The notes under the pieces were generated by a model, which saw only the letters and a program-made list of their open reading frames with translations, did not search any database and was not told the DNA's origin. A stretch of DNA of 64,000 nucleotides from a virus, in IMG/VR virus record IMGVR_UViG_3300024312_000003, positions 62,001 through 126,000 of that record. One strand, written 5' to 3'. Of this stretch, positions 42,501-51,000 are shown in pieces. Numbering within the stretch: the first letter of the stretch is position 1; each line of letters starts with the position of its first letter. Position numbers and translations under genes: made by a program.

Positions 42501-43221
42501 TAGTCGGATCACCACCAACTCTAAATGACGAAATAACCAATGAATCACCATCAGCATCAGTGTCATTGAGAAGAGCATTTCCTGAAACTGTACTGCCTGC
42601 AACAACCGTACCGGAATCAGCAACAACTATAGGTGATTCATTTCCACCCAGTATGTTTATTGTTAAAACTGACAGAGTCGATTGATTTGCATTTGAATCT
42701 ACGATTCCGTATTGGATGGTTTCTGTAACACTATCTCCAATCTTCATTGTTCTGGAAGCTTGATTCAGTGTGAAAGTCCACGAACCATTTGATTGAATCG
42801 TAAAAGTACCGTGGGTTGTTGTAAATGCTTGCCCGACTGTTCTTGATTGTAGTGCGTAACTTACACGATTAACAGTGCGAGTATCATTTTCCGCATCAGT
42901 GTCGTTGGTTAAAACGTTACCAGTAACTTGACCGTTATTTGATTCAGTTATACTGGCCGAATCCGGGTTAGCTACTGGGTTTTGATTAATTGGGCCGGCT
43001 CCTTCTAGTACACTTACTCTTCCTGTCAAATCAGCTATGGCTGTTTGATGTTGTTGAACTAATTGTGTAAAGTAATTACCGCCTATTTCTCTAACTACCC
43101 CGTCAGGATATCTCAAAAAAAGTTTATCTGATAGATACGAGTATCCTTGTTCGTTTCTTAACAAGTCAGTTGGAGCGGGCGCTGTTTTATTTGCTGTGGT
43201 TCTTAATAATGGTCTTGACAT
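39550..43221 (-). CDS. Tail-fibre/adhesin-like protein 2, 1223 aa
   Basis: The closest paralogue of protein 3: same N-terminal block (APTDLLRNEQGYSY, YPDGVVREIGGN), then a short coiled-coil (LTGRVSVLEG), two cadherin/VCBS-like repeats (GNVLTNDTDAENDT and GNALLNDTDADGDS), the DFRVGPGMEYAEI block, a beta-helix, two Ig-like domains and a LamG-like end (PLSGGYPGLSIG). One more Ig-like domain than protein 3. GAGAGAAAAT precedes the ATG. Likely a receptor-binding or surface-adhering virion protein. Confidence 0.8.
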   Translation of the reverse strand: MSRPLLRTTANKTAPAPTDLLRNEQGYSYLSDKLFLRYPDGVVREIGGNYFTQLVQQHQTAIADLTGRVSVLEGAGPINQNPVANPDSASITESNNGQVTGNVLTNDTDAENDTRTVNRVSYALQSRTVGQAFTTTHGTFTIQSNGSWTFTLNQASRTMKIGDSVTETIQYGIVDSNANQSTLSVLTINILGGNESPIVVADSGTVVAGSTVSGNALLNDTDADGDSLVISSFRVGGDPTNRTPGSTVNLTDVGSVTVNANGTWSITADPDYSGYFPTIQYSVTDGNATVTSGSIVVTVLPNVSNEYTQAVNWFNQYENGDVTPVNIATNPVQVRVDPSYAVNWTYPDWDYRPWFPNRNAADSSCLDFRVGPGMEYAEIGDIPWDKLLPGDRVFVYYRATPYNHVITLQNRGTSAKWIEIIGVKDSNGNKPILDATNAIEVASTSSLNSTHSSSGMIVIVPPLDGRSNNFFKPGYIHIHGLEIRNTMTPSRITDYTGANKDWGEFVAGIKVAGVDYLIVSGCYFHDNGIGVFINSTPGNGERLVSRFCHMLFNRFGNNGATGQEAYGTHNSYTEAISMIYEFNYFEPNKPGNAGDSIKDRSTGHIFRYNYFKSGSANAMSLRDPQATVSIGFTQVDSLGVNCANYSYVYANQFEFINEASMVAHGDGIFVYGGFENQVRGNGKCFFYNNICVANFDAAGYDYAGAHTDAGGVPTFDFWNTRTLQTGVSYNNLYYSKAATQGGTVPPFSAFRYQGIADFYSNFTNSFKPTEINPAATPNAGSVNQGNPYTGTLTDLNVTLSNADPGFASIQNNDFSIMNTSPYFTLNGAHKNEVILRALTPLGLPVQAPYGKKRTPVVHAVPSITGSHGIGSVLTAIPAIIGPQFDSVDYQWYRGTNPIAGQTSLSYTVVSDDGGMDLKFRCTFHYGSTTIVSESDLFHIATTTTPQNTTAPTITGSGQSGSAVTVSNNGNWTNTPISYAVQWYVRETNGSSTLIAGQTSTSFTPDNSYIGKSIFARIKATNSGGEFGEADSNLITVITAITDPDATGKFNFSALNGTSLKTLNSKWNSRQTAGQYPHDYCFCTGNGALTASYVSLWNGGVAWYENSQGNNVSVEIGMNFRNSGGNLGVVLNFDAVQGYEINCGTTEVTLHRNGTYINAWNHGQATLNKLRATRSGSVISIYVNDALLSTYDDPSPLSGGYPGLSIGIGDNDLPNEFTYWTDNA

Positions 43222-43248
43222 ATTTTCTCTCTATTTAAACTTTAAACT

Positions 43249-43275
43249 TAAGAGGAGGGAAATTCCCTCCTCTTA
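43249..43275 (-). terminator. Terminator after adhesin gene 1
   Basis: TAAGAGGAGGGAA pairs with its complement directly beyond the stop at 43277 on the minus strand. Confidence 0.7.
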
Positions 43276-43276
43276 C

Positions 43277-46200
43277 TTATAACGGATCCAATATAACGGC
43301 TATTTTAACAAGATATTGCTGTCCACCATATACTGCAGTTAATGTAGTATTACCAACATCTGGAGACACTCCGTGTGCTACCAAATGAGTTGGATCTACT
43401 TGACTTAACAGTAGTCTGGCCCCAACTATCCACGGACTGCTTATTGTCGGGGCTTCATTACCCCACGATCTACCTGCGGAGAATCCAGCAATTACTCTTT
43501 GATTTGCAGATGTTGCTGATATGGTTATTTCTCCATTCACACCCGATGCACCTTGTGAATCACCAACGCTGTTAACATAAGTACCAGCCACTTCATAAAC
43601 AACAACGCTACATGTATCTTGAACATTAGACGTTCCAGTTACTGTAAAGTTAGAGCCAGTATTTGTGACAACACAAGTATATAGTTGATAAAAAGCAGAA
43701 TTATATCCAATAGAAATATCTTGTCTCTTTACCCATGCATTACCAAAATTATCACCGATACTCTGCCCATTCATTACAAAAGCAACAAGAGTGTTACCTA
43801 CTACAGGCGCAATGCTCATGACAACTGCGGCAGTCATTGCTGGAGTCGGCCATGTGTCTGATCCAGATGCAATTTGAACAATTTCTGCTGCTGATGCATT
43901 TGTAACTGTCCTAACATCGGAATAAACAACGGTCGTACCTACAACATTAGTTGCATCATATCTGACTCTTATTTGTCCAAGATGTGATGCTGTCAGTAAC
44001 AATGTTGGACCGTTTTCACCAACAATATCGCTCCAGCCTGAACCAGTATTTACTTGCCACTGTCTGATTACTGTATCTGGATTATAAAGCCAAGACGGAT
44101 CAGTGACTGATACTGTTTCACCAGGGACGTATATATCTAAAGAATCTAAAGCCGGTTGTTGAGCAGCCACAGGAGCAACCCTAGGAGGAGCTGTAGGATC
44201 TCTTTCTAAAGCTCCTAAGTCAGTTGATCCAATATTAGTCGGTCTTAAAGATATACCATTTGTTCTTGGATTAGGTTGTCCTTGAACAGGGTGATCTGTA
44301 CCGACACTGGCAGGAATACCAGCAGGTAATGAACTATATATGTCTATTGCAGGTGATCCTGCTCCAAGTGACAAGTCGTGAAATTCTTTATTGATAAATA
44401 CTGGATCAGAAGCAATAATTGTTCCTAATCTATTAACAGCGTGGGATGATGAAGTAGCACCACGAGCAGCACTGGCATCTAGGATGGTGGTATATCCCTG
44501 TATTAGGTTTGTACCTCTCAAATTGAGAGTACCTGCCAAATACAGTAGATTCAATCTGGCGATAGAACCATCAAACAAAATCACATTACCCCATGCTTCA
44601 CACACTGTTTCAGGCCATGATAGCTGTATGAAGAATTGGTCGGCTTGATTGTAATTACTGTTATGGTAGTAAGTATTGCTAAAGAAATACAATTTCTTTC
44701 TGTGATTTACAGCAGCTGATCCACTGCCTTCCCACTCACCACCGCCTTCTGACCCATCTGATCCAAAGTGAATAGGTCTCCAAGCATTACCTGATAAATT
44801 CTCATCATTGATCAGAACATTACCATAAACGTAGTCAATGCCAAAATCAGGATATTCGACAAACGCATCTGTAAATTCAGGATGCACCATGTCAATCATT
44901 CTGGATGTAGACTCTATCCAATTATAACGAATGACTTCTTTACCGACTCTACTCTTATAGGTAGATCCACCAGCTCCATTGCGACCTCTGCCAAGGTAGT
45001 TACCTTCTATTAAAGCGTCGTAGCCTTGAATGTAACATCCGTGTTCATAACCGCTACCATTTACACCATTACCGTAAATGCGGTTATATTGTATTTTAAT
45101 TCTCTGACAAGATTCACCAATACCGCCTGGTTTTGACATGGTGAATATGCCTTGAGAATTATCGTATATGACGCAATTTCTAACAGTCACATCACTGGTA
45201 GGTTGTATCCAAATACCTGCGGAGAATCCATACTGTACAGTAGCACCTAGTGAATTGGTATAGGAAGCATCAGCAGCAGCTCCTCTTATTTCCAAATTCT
45301 GGATAATGATCCATTCTGGATTTTCACTAGTTGGAGTTCCAGGTCTTCTTTTTATCGTAATTAGACCAAAGCCTTGATTATCTGTAGTAAATATGTCGGT
45401 ATCATTACCAGGCATGCTTCCTACAGCAGTCGTCGCATTTCTACCATCGATGATTGGTCTATTACCATCCTCATCAGTTACACCGTTTATGATGAAAGGT
45501 GCACTAGCTGTCGCCTTAACGGCAAAAGCAAATTTCGTCTTGTAAGGTAAGGCTCTGTGGTGTATGTTAACAACATCACCAGCCATCATACTCGCCCAAG
45601 GTACAGTGTCTAATTCTTCATACGGAAAATCTGGACCAACATCGAATGTTCTTGTTCCAGTTATTCTGGTTGTAACTGGATTGCTATCGATGTTTATCAA
45701 ACCACCTTGCAATACAATTGTAAGTATTCCAGTTCTCGAATCCGTTCCATCGGTTACTAAATATCTGATAATTATGTTGCCAGACATTTCAGAACCAGTT
45801 CTGTTACGAATCCAAGTTCCATCTGCGTTAAGTCTGAAGTTACCATAATCAGGAACTATAACAGTGGTTCCCGGAGAATGAGTACCAGCAACGCCATCAA
45901 TTGTAAATGACACTATGGATAAAGTATCTGATTCATAATCTGAATCGTTACTCAAGACATTACCTTGCTGTGATGTTGCTCCTTGAGTAGATACTAAAGT
46001 ATCATTAGATACAACGGGAGAACTATTTGTGCCGATTATGTTTACTTCTAATTCGCTGAATTTTCTACCACCAGATGTGTCTTCAACAGCGCATAGGAAA
46101 AATTCACTTACAGACTCACCTATTTTTAAAGCACGAGCAGCATTGTTTGGCGTGAAAGAGAAACTACCGTTTCTATTAATAATCATACTACCATAAGCAG

Positions 46201-46564
46201 TACTAAAAGAAACTCCAACATTTCTCGTAATAGAGTTGTTTTCGACATACGTTACATACAGCTCATCTCCGACGTCCGCATCGCTGTCATTCATCAGAAT
46301 ATTACCGTTTATGGTGTTATCTGAATCATTACCGCTGAATAAATCATCAATTGCGTTTGGTAATTTGTTTATTTGAAGAAGAGCTTGTTCTAGCGATGAT
46401 ACTCTGCTAAGTAACTCCTCACCACCAATTTGTACAATACTTCCGTCTGGTTTCTTTATGACTAATTTACCAGATACAAAAGAATATCCCATCTCTCTGA
46501 TAAGCATGTCAGTAGGATCTATATTTGGTTTATTTTCTGTAGACCTTGTTAAAAATCTATTCAT
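43277..46564 (-). CDS. Tail-fibre/adhesin-like protein 1, 1095 aa
   Basis: Shares the N-terminal block (DPTDMLIREMGYSF, KPDGSIVQIGGEE, followed by a VSSLEQALLQI coiled coil), two cadherin/VCBS-like repeats (NGNILMNDSDADVGD and GNVLSNDSDYESD), DVGPDFPYEELDTVPWAS, and a beta-helix. The C-terminal third differs from the other two: one Ig-like domain (SWLYNPDTVIRQWQVNTG) and then a serine- and glycine-rich beta domain in place of the LamG-like part. The swapped end suggests a different target. Confidence 0.8.
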   Translation of the reverse strand: MNRFLTRSTENKPNIDPTDMLIREMGYSFVSGKLVIKKPDGSIVQIGGEELLSRVSSLEQALLQINKLPNAIDDLFSGNDSDNTINGNILMNDSDADVGDELYVTYVENNSITRNVGVSFSTAYGSMIINRNGSFSFTPNNAARALKIGESVSEFFLCAVEDTSGGRKFSELEVNIIGTNSSPVVSNDTLVSTQGATSQQGNVLSNDSDYESDTLSIVSFTIDGVAGTHSPGTTVIVPDYGNFRLNADGTWIRNRTGSEMSGNIIIRYLVTDGTDSRTGILTIVLQGGLINIDSNPVTTRITGTRTFDVGPDFPYEELDTVPWASMMAGDVVNIHHRALPYKTKFAFAVKATASAPFIINGVTDEDGNRPIIDGRNATTAVGSMPGNDTDIFTTDNQGFGLITIKRRPGTPTSENPEWIIIQNLEIRGAAADASYTNSLGATVQYGFSAGIWIQPTSDVTVRNCVIYDNSQGIFTMSKPGGIGESCQRIKIQYNRIYGNGVNGSGYEHGCYIQGYDALIEGNYLGRGRNGAGGSTYKSRVGKEVIRYNWIESTSRMIDMVHPEFTDAFVEYPDFGIDYVYGNVLINDENLSGNAWRPIHFGSDGSEGGGEWEGSGSAAVNHRKKLYFFSNTYYHNSNYNQADQFFIQLSWPETVCEAWGNVILFDGSIARLNLLYLAGTLNLRGTNLIQGYTTILDASAARGATSSSHAVNRLGTIIASDPVFINKEFHDLSLGAGSPAIDIYSSLPAGIPASVGTDHPVQGQPNPRTNGISLRPTNIGSTDLGALERDPTAPPRVAPVAAQQPALDSLDIYVPGETVSVTDPSWLYNPDTVIRQWQVNTGSGWSDIVGENGPTLLLTASHLGQIRVRYDATNVVGTTVVYSDVRTVTNASAAEIVQIASGSDTWPTPAMTAAVVMSIAPVVGNTLVAFVMNGQSIGDNFGNAWVKRQDISIGYNSAFYQLYTCVVTNTGSNFTVTGTSNVQDTCSVVVYEVAGTYVNSVGDSQGASGVNGEITISATSANQRVIAGFSAGRSWGNEAPTISSPWIVGARLLLSQVDPTHLVAHGVSPDVGNTTLTAVYGGQQYLVKIAVILDPL

Positions 46565-46609
46565 GATTGTTCCACGGTTAATCTTAACACATTATAATTC
46601 AGCATAACA

Positions 46610-46639
46610 GCATAAAGAGGGGAATTCCCCTCTTTATGC
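46610..46639 (-). terminator. Terminator before adhesin genes
   Basis: A perfect palindrome, GCATAAAGAGGGGAA and its complement, follows the stop at 46644. It separates the small-gene operon from the first giant gene. Confidence 0.7.
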
Positions 46640-46643
46640 TTTA

Positions 46644-47042
46644 CTATTTGTTCATATATGCGTTTAAAGTGCGCTTAAAGCAATCATATCTTTCCATCGG
46701 TGTTTTAAGATGATCTTTCTGATAACGCAAATAATCCAAAGTATTAGTTACGTGATCAAAATTGGAAGAAAGATAAACTCTGACTACGCAACTTTTACAC
46801 AGCCTGTTATATACAAAGCAATAACATTGTTCAAATAATTCATTTGTAGATTTAACTGATTTAAATCCTAGTAGTTCGAGATATTCTTTTACATTAAGAT
46901 TATCGTCAGCCACAAATGAGTAACCTTTATTTGACTCATTAGACTCAAAATCATCTAAATCAAAAATCTCAAAGAAATGAAAAGGATTACTATTTAGTCT
47001 TTGAATAACTTGAGGAAATAAACTATCAATGTGTCTAATCAT
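46644..47042 (-). CDS. Hypothetical protein, 132 aa
   Basis: An unrecognised protein with a Cys-containing middle (EQCYCFVYNRLCKSCVVRV). Its ATG overlaps the stop of the damaged small gene at 47039-47272 by four bases. Confidence 0.7.
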   Translation of the reverse strand: MIRHIDSLFPQVIQRLNSNPFHFFEIFDLDDFESNESNKGYSFVADDNLNVKEYLELLGFKSVKSTNELFEQCYCFVYNRLCKSCVVRVYLSSNFDHVTNTLDYLRYQKDHLKTPMERYDCFKRTLNAYMNK

Positions 47043-47272
47043 TTTGTTTCTCTCATTTTAATAAAGGCTTGCTCTCTACAGTATTCAACAACTTGAGCGA
47101 CGGTATATCCGTCAGCATTGATGATTGATTGATTGATTGAGTAGTTCTGGTCAATCGATAAGTATTTTGTATTCTTTAAATTCACCACCGTTTAAACTTA
47201 AATATAGATTATCGCCTATTTCTAAATTATCGAATGATTTTATTTCTTTAAGACAAAATGAGTTGATGACAT
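47039..47272 (-). pseudogene. Small gene split into two frames
   Basis: Two protein-like frames lie end to end. 47151-47285 reads LKEIKSFDNLEIGDNLYLSL then GGEFKEYKILID and has no start; 47039-47188 ends NADGYTVAQVVEYCREQAF. One added T at the TTTT near 47258 would link an ATG at 47272 to the first frame, and one A removed from AAAA near 47170 would join the frames through KEYKYLSIDQNYS. The restored protein would be about 77 residues and overlap the next ATG. Two indels mean real decay or sequence errors. Confidence 0.5.
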
Positions 47273-47316
47273 CGATGTTATCACTTTAGACAAAAAAAAA
47301 ATAAGATAGCAACATA

Positions 47317-47353
47317 TTTAGCAATGATGGTTACAAACGCCATCATTGCTAAA
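47317..47353 (-). terminator. Intrinsic terminator after tRNA-Arg
   Basis: TTTAGCAATGATGG pairs with CCATCATTGCTAAA around a nine-base loop. On the minus strand a ten-T run (A run at 47292-47301) follows 15 bases later. It would end the tRNA-Arg transcript. Confidence 0.7.
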
Positions 47354-47370
47354 CTGCTTAATGAAAGATG

Positions 47371-47447
47371 TGGTGGGTCCGGAGGGACTCGAACCCCCGA
47401 CCTGCTGCTTAGAAGGCAGCTGCTCTATCCAGTTGAGCTACGGACCC
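47371..47447 (-). tRNA. tRNA-Arg (TCT)
   Basis: A 77-base cloverleaf: acceptor GGGTCCG/CGGACCC, D-arm AACTGGATAGAGC, anticodon loop CTTCTAA (anticodon TCT, reading AGA/AGG), T-loop TTCGAGT and encoded CCA. Confidence 0.95.
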
Positions 47448-47488
47448 ATTACCATTCTTTCTACATAACCTAGGTTGGTTGTGTAAAA

Positions 47489-48211
47489 TTATACAGCATC
47501 ATGTACTTTCAATCCAAATGTCTTTGGGAAATCATCCATTAACATTAGAAATTTATCTCTGATGAAATCCATATCCTCTTCAATTTCTTTCAATGTCTTT
47601 ACAACAAAAGGATCGTTTTTATCAATTTCACTCTTAGCTATTTCCTCTTCAACTTTATTTTTTCGATCAAGTAAATCTGATATTTTAATCTCGACTTGTT
47701 CGTTCAGAATGTCGATGACCTCAGTAACAGTTTGAATGTTACCAACATAAAAAGGAGGGTTCGAATGCCCGCATGCTTTAAAAGCTTCTTTATAGATCTT
47801 AGCCACATCATCGTAAATATGCAAACCAGCGTTTGCGGCGGATTCAAGATGATAACTTTTAGATCTAGAAAAACGAGCATCTAAACTCCAAAGAGATCGA
47901 GGAATATAAATCGATCCATTATCCTCACCTGAAACATTATATTCTGAAAATCCATAATTGCAGATGGAGTGTCCAATTACGCCAGTCAAGACATATTTTT
48001 TTGTACCGGCATCCTGGAGTTCAGAATCATCTGCATCTTTTACAATCAAATTAGAATTACAACTCATCGGAATGATGAATCGTTTATCTGCAATAGAAAA
48101 CATCTTTTGCAGAGGCAAAACCATATATGTTCCATTAGGCTTTGCTTGATAGTTAGAGAATGCAAAATGTTTTCCACTAACAACAATCAGATCTGCACGA
48201 AGATCAGTCAT
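47489..48211 (-). CDS. Hypothetical protein, 240 aa
   Basis: The first 130 residues are beta-rich and the last 90 form charged helices with coiled-coil character (DLLDRKNKVEEEIAKSEI). It overlaps the HslV-like gene by four bases, so the two are probably made together and may work as partners. No domain is recognised. Confidence 0.7.
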   Translation of the reverse strand: MTDLRADLIVVSGKHFAFSNYQAKPNGTYMVLPLQKMFSIADKRFIIPMSCNSNLIVKDADDSELQDAGTKKYVLTGVIGHSICNYGFSEYNVSGEDNGSIYIPRSLWSLDARFSRSKSYHLESAANAGLHIYDDVAKIYKEAFKACGHSNPPFYVGNIQTVTEVIDILNEQVEIKISDLLDRKNKVEEEIAKSEIDKNDPFVVKTLKEIEEDMDFIRDKFLMLMDDFPKTFGLKVHDAV

Positions 48212-48750
48212 TTCTTGTACCAGTGTGAATTAACGACATTCTTCAATTCAATCAGTTCAAAATCAGATGAAACGAGCCGATCCGACATGCTGACAATTTT
48301 GAAGAACCTTTCCTGATCAATTGGTTGTTCACTGTTGGCCAGAACTCTGGCTGCAAATTGACCAGTCCCAAAAAAGTAATGTGATTCAAAATCAACATCA
48401 TTAATGGTGACTGGATTTTCTTTATCAACTGGCTCAAAATCAATAATTAGATTTTGATCACCATAGATAACAATCACGGAACAATGGATTTTGATTCTTT
48501 CGAATAAAGCTCCCAAGTCTTTTTGAAGATCGCTGCCGATGCCATTTTTCATCACATGAACATCAATGATATTGCGAACATCATTCCAGTCTTTCTTGCT
48601 GAGAATGTGACCGCAACAAGCACCAGCGAACTTATTGTCTTCAGATAGATGGAGTTTCGAAAGTTTAGAATCAATCAAAACATGACCACGAAGATCACAT
48701 ACTTGCTTATCTGCTGCAAGACATGACCTATAAAGCATGACTAATGACAT
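48208..48750 (-). CDS. Proteasome/HslV-like Ntn-hydrolase-type protein, 180 aa
   Basis: The N-terminus MLYRSCLAADKQV, followed by SKLSKLHLSEDNKFAGACCG, resembles the start of 20S proteasome beta/HslV-like proteins (catalytic residue next to Met, then LAAD and K-x-x-KL, then AG-G). Later FFGTGQFAARVLAN resembles their GSG helix. Here residue 2 is serine in place of the usual threonine. Phage members are thought to act as proteases or scaffolds; activity is unproven. The similarity was judged by eye. Confidence 0.5.
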   Translation of the reverse strand: MSLVMLYRSCLAADKQVCDLRGHVLIDSKLSKLHLSEDNKFAGACCGHILSKKDWNDVRNIIDVHVMKNGIGSDLQKDLGALFERIKIHCSVIVIYGDQNLIIDFEPVDKENPVTINDVDFESHYFFGTGQFAARVLANSEQPIDQERFFKIVSMSDRLVSSDFELIELKNVVNSHWYKK

Positions 48751-48759
48751 AATGGCATA

Positions 48760-48782
48760 AGGAGTGGGAATTACCCACTCCT
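48760..48782 (-). terminator. Inverted repeat between operons
   Basis: AGGAGTGGG pairs with CCCACTCCT around AATTA, between the stop at 48793 and the start at 48750. Confidence 0.6.
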
Positions 48783-48792
48783 GTTATGTTGT

Positions 48793-49107
48793 TTACATGT
48801 TGATGGGGGCGCGAGAACAGCCTTGACCAGAAACCTTAACAGTTTTGGCTGGCTTGGACGTTTGCTGCTCAACAGCCACGCCTTCTTCATTGAAAGTCAA
48901 AATGTCTCCAACGGAAAGTCCGGACTTGGAGATAAATTCAGCTTCAATCAAGGAACCATTGATTTGTTCAGACTTCGATTCATCCTTGATTCGAAGAATG
49001 ACAGTATCGTTCAGAGCAATTACTTCAGCTTTGACTGCGGATTGGAAATCAAAGGCGCCTGGCTTCTTAATGAGTTTGATTCGTTGCAGATTAGGTTTGC
49101 TCAACAT
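48793..49107 (-). CDS. Hypothetical protein, 104 aa
   Basis: A lysine-rich, beta-rich protein (AVKAEVIALNDTVILRI, then GLSVGDILTFNEEGVA). CAAAAAGGAAATTACC and the promoter motif at 49149 stand upstream, and a terminator follows, so it is a single-gene transcript. It may be well expressed. Unrecognised. Confidence 0.72.
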   Translation of the reverse strand: MLSKPNLQRIKLIKKPGAFDFQSAVKAEVIALNDTVILRIKDESKSEQINGSLIEAEFISKSGLSVGDILTFNEEGVAVEQQTSKPAKTVKVSGQGCSRAPINM

Positions 49108-49148
49108 GGTAATTTCCTTTTTGAAAATATGTACGAGAGTACACTATT

Positions 49149-49164
49149 GTGATATGTGTTTAAA
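49149..49164 (-). promoter_or_regulatory. Phage promoter motif
   Basis: Minus-strand TTTAAACACATATCAC, one of the seven better copies. It lies 42 bases upstream of the start at 49107, inside the gap after the gene ending at 49171. Confidence 0.6.
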
Positions 49165-49170
49165 AAACTT

Positions 49171-49581
49171 TTACTTTTTAACTTCCATGTTTATTCCGCA
49201 TTTAGCTAACATGCTAAGAATTATTTTAGAATTAGAAGTAGCTTGATCGAAGAAAATATATCCAGTATCGTCGTTTTCTTCTATTTTATTCAAATCTCGA
49301 ACCGCGCATATGTGATATGTTGAGTTGGGAAGTGATAAAACTAAAAACGTCCTGATAGATTGTTGCCAGATATTTGGATTGTTTATCTGGATGGATTCCA
49401 AAGCTGCAGCGCTACCTGCGCAGTCATCCATTATTGGTAATGCTAAATCAATACCTAATACAATCCCATGTGGAATTTTTTGTCCATTTATATCGACACC
49501 ATATACATAATTCATTAATTCAATTTTTTTATCCTCGAGATCAGGATATGTGTATTGCGGATCTGCTGGAGTTCTAAACAT
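49171..49581 (-). CDS. Hypothetical protein, 136 aa
   Basis: Mixed alpha/beta, with YGVDINGQKIPHGIVLGIDL in the middle. It starts two bases after the stop of the 49584-50189 gene. Unrecognised. Confidence 0.7.
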   Translation of the reverse strand: MFRTPADPQYTYPDLEDKKIELMNYVYGVDINGQKIPHGIVLGIDLALPIMDDCAGSAAALESIQINNPNIWQQSIRTFLVLSLPNSTYHICAVRDLNKIEENDDTGYIFFDQATSNSKIILSMLAKCGINMEVKK

Positions 49582-49583
49582 TT

Positions 49584-50189
49584 TTAATCAAGTAAAGTTG
49601 TTGAAATCAAGCTAAGTACTTTATGTTTCTTAGTAAACTCACCATATTTTACAAGATGTTTAACATTAGACTTGTCGTTTGAAATGACTCCTTTATCCAA
49701 ATTATCATTCCAAGCAATGTATAGACTTTCGTTATCTAATTTCAAATCAAACATCTCGGTATTGGCGGATTTATCAACAATTAAACTTATTGTATCTGCC
49801 AACAGTTTAAGTCCTTCCGGTGTATCTACATGATAGAATCCACACCCTAATCCTTTATAAAACAAACGAGGATTAGGAGAAGTACAATCACCACCAACGC
49901 GAATAGATTTATCTGTATTCCACAATCTTTCGGCTGTCAGAGCATCAATACCTGGTCCTTTACAGATCCAGTAACTCCAGGCTCGTTTAAATTCCCATCC
50001 GTGATGAGTTCCGTAAACGCAAGTCTTTACTTCTCCTGACTGAGATTTGATTGCTTTACAAATAGTACTGTCAGGATCATAAACATAATCATTTCCTTGG
50101 TATATGTTTTTAATCCCAGCCGCTTTTAACTCAGCCATTATTTTTTGATCGTTATCGGGACGATCGCCGGCTAGATTTTCAAAGCTCAT
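49584..50189 (-). CDS. Conserved-type phage protein, 201 aa
   Basis: It contains GTHHGWEFKRAWSYWICKGP, GIDALTAERLW and GCGFYHVDTPEGLKLLADTI. The WxxKRxWxYW and YHVDTxEGL segments resemble a widespread phage family of unknown role. It probably forms one operon with the genes on both sides. Confidence 0.7.
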   Translation of the reverse strand: MSFENLAGDRPDNDQKIMAELKAAGIKNIYQGNDYVYDPDSTICKAIKSQSGEVKTCVYGTHHGWEFKRAWSYWICKGPGIDALTAERLWNTDKSIRVGGDCTSPNPRLFYKGLGCGFYHVDTPEGLKLLADTISLIVDKSANTEMFDLKLDNESLYIAWNDNLDKGVISNDKSNVKHLVKYGEFTKKHKVLSLISTTLLD

Positions 50190-50195
50190 ATTTAT

Positions 50196-50732
50196 TTAGC
50201 TCAAAATTTTACCAGTACCAGTACTAGCAATTTCCGGTAGACTAAGATTCTGTACGAGACTCATACTACAAATAGGACATCTAGGACGATTCATTGAATT
50301 TACTGGATGATTTTCCAGTTTCAGAAATGTATGACCGAGATCACACTTATCAATTACTGGATTTAAAGCCAATACTTGTTTCGAATGCTCGCTTAGTTCT
50401 TTGTATTCTGATTTAGATGCATTATCAGTCAAAGATAGAATTCGATAAGCTGTAGATCCCTTATATGTCAAAGCATAGTATCCTTCTTCAGCCTTAACGA
50501 CAATAGGACACATGTATCCAAGACTGATCAGTCTAGAATTACCTGATTTAGACGGTACATCGCCCGCACCAAGAGGACCATTCTTAAATGCGGCTCTGAT
50601 GACATCTCTTTCAGCAGACGTAAAGTCCTCTACTTCCTGAATGATTTTCAAGGCAGCATTAATTTCCTCTTGAGAAGATAGCTTTGTTGAGACATGAATG
50701 ATCTCGAATAGGTCTTTGAGTTTATAAGTCAT
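50196..50732 (-). CDS. Hypothetical protein with C-terminal zinc-ribbon-like motif, 178 aa
   Basis: Mainly helical at first; near residues 130-160 it has CDLGHTFLKLE and PRCPICSM, a possible zinc-binding pair of knuckles. Four bases of overlap couple it to the 69-aa gene. Function unknown. Confidence 0.68.
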   Translation of the reverse strand: MTYKLKDLFEIIHVSTKLSSQEEINAALKIIQEVEDFTSAERDVIRAAFKNGPLGAGDVPSKSGNSRLISLGYMCPIVVKAEEGYYALTYKGSTAYRILSLTDNASKSEYKELSEHSKQVLALNPVIDKCDLGHTFLKLENHPVNSMNRPRCPICSMSLVQNLSLPEIASTGTGKILS

Positions 50733-50938
50733 TTAGATTGCCTAACTGGAATTGAAATAATCTTACCACTACCTTGATCAATAATAGACCCGTCGACTTG
50801 TTTGATATGAACTGGGATGTCTTCCCAGTCAGTAGCTATTTCCATAGTAATGTTATTTTCATAAAGAGTTCTAAATTGAAGTTTATCAGGTTCTTCACTA
50901 TTTTCTACTCTCAAGTAACGCAGTTGACATTTAAGCAT
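50729..50938 (-). CDS. Hypothetical protein, 69 aa
   Basis: A small beta-rich protein (KLQFRTLYENNITMEIATDW). It starts the operon that ends at 49171. No motif recognised. Confidence 0.65.
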   Translation of the reverse strand: MLKCQLRYLRVENSEEPDKLQFRTLYENNITMEIATDWEDIPVHIKQVDGSIIDQGSGKIISIPVRQSK

Positions 50939-50968
50939 TAGAAATAAATAAAGTTAGTTTACGACATA

Positions 50969-51000
50969 TACAGTGGTAGGAATAACTTCCTACCACTGTA
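50969..51000 (-). terminator. Perfect inverted repeat after tRNA-Ser
   Basis: TACAGTGGTAGGAA pairs with TTCCTACCACTGTA around TAAC, 8 bases beyond the tRNA-Ser(GCT) 3' end on the minus strand. Confidence 0.65.

Noticed and set aside
47151-47285. Programmed frameshift as explanation for the split small gene
   Set aside because: No slippery heptamer in the right phase is visible and two shifts of opposite sign would be needed.
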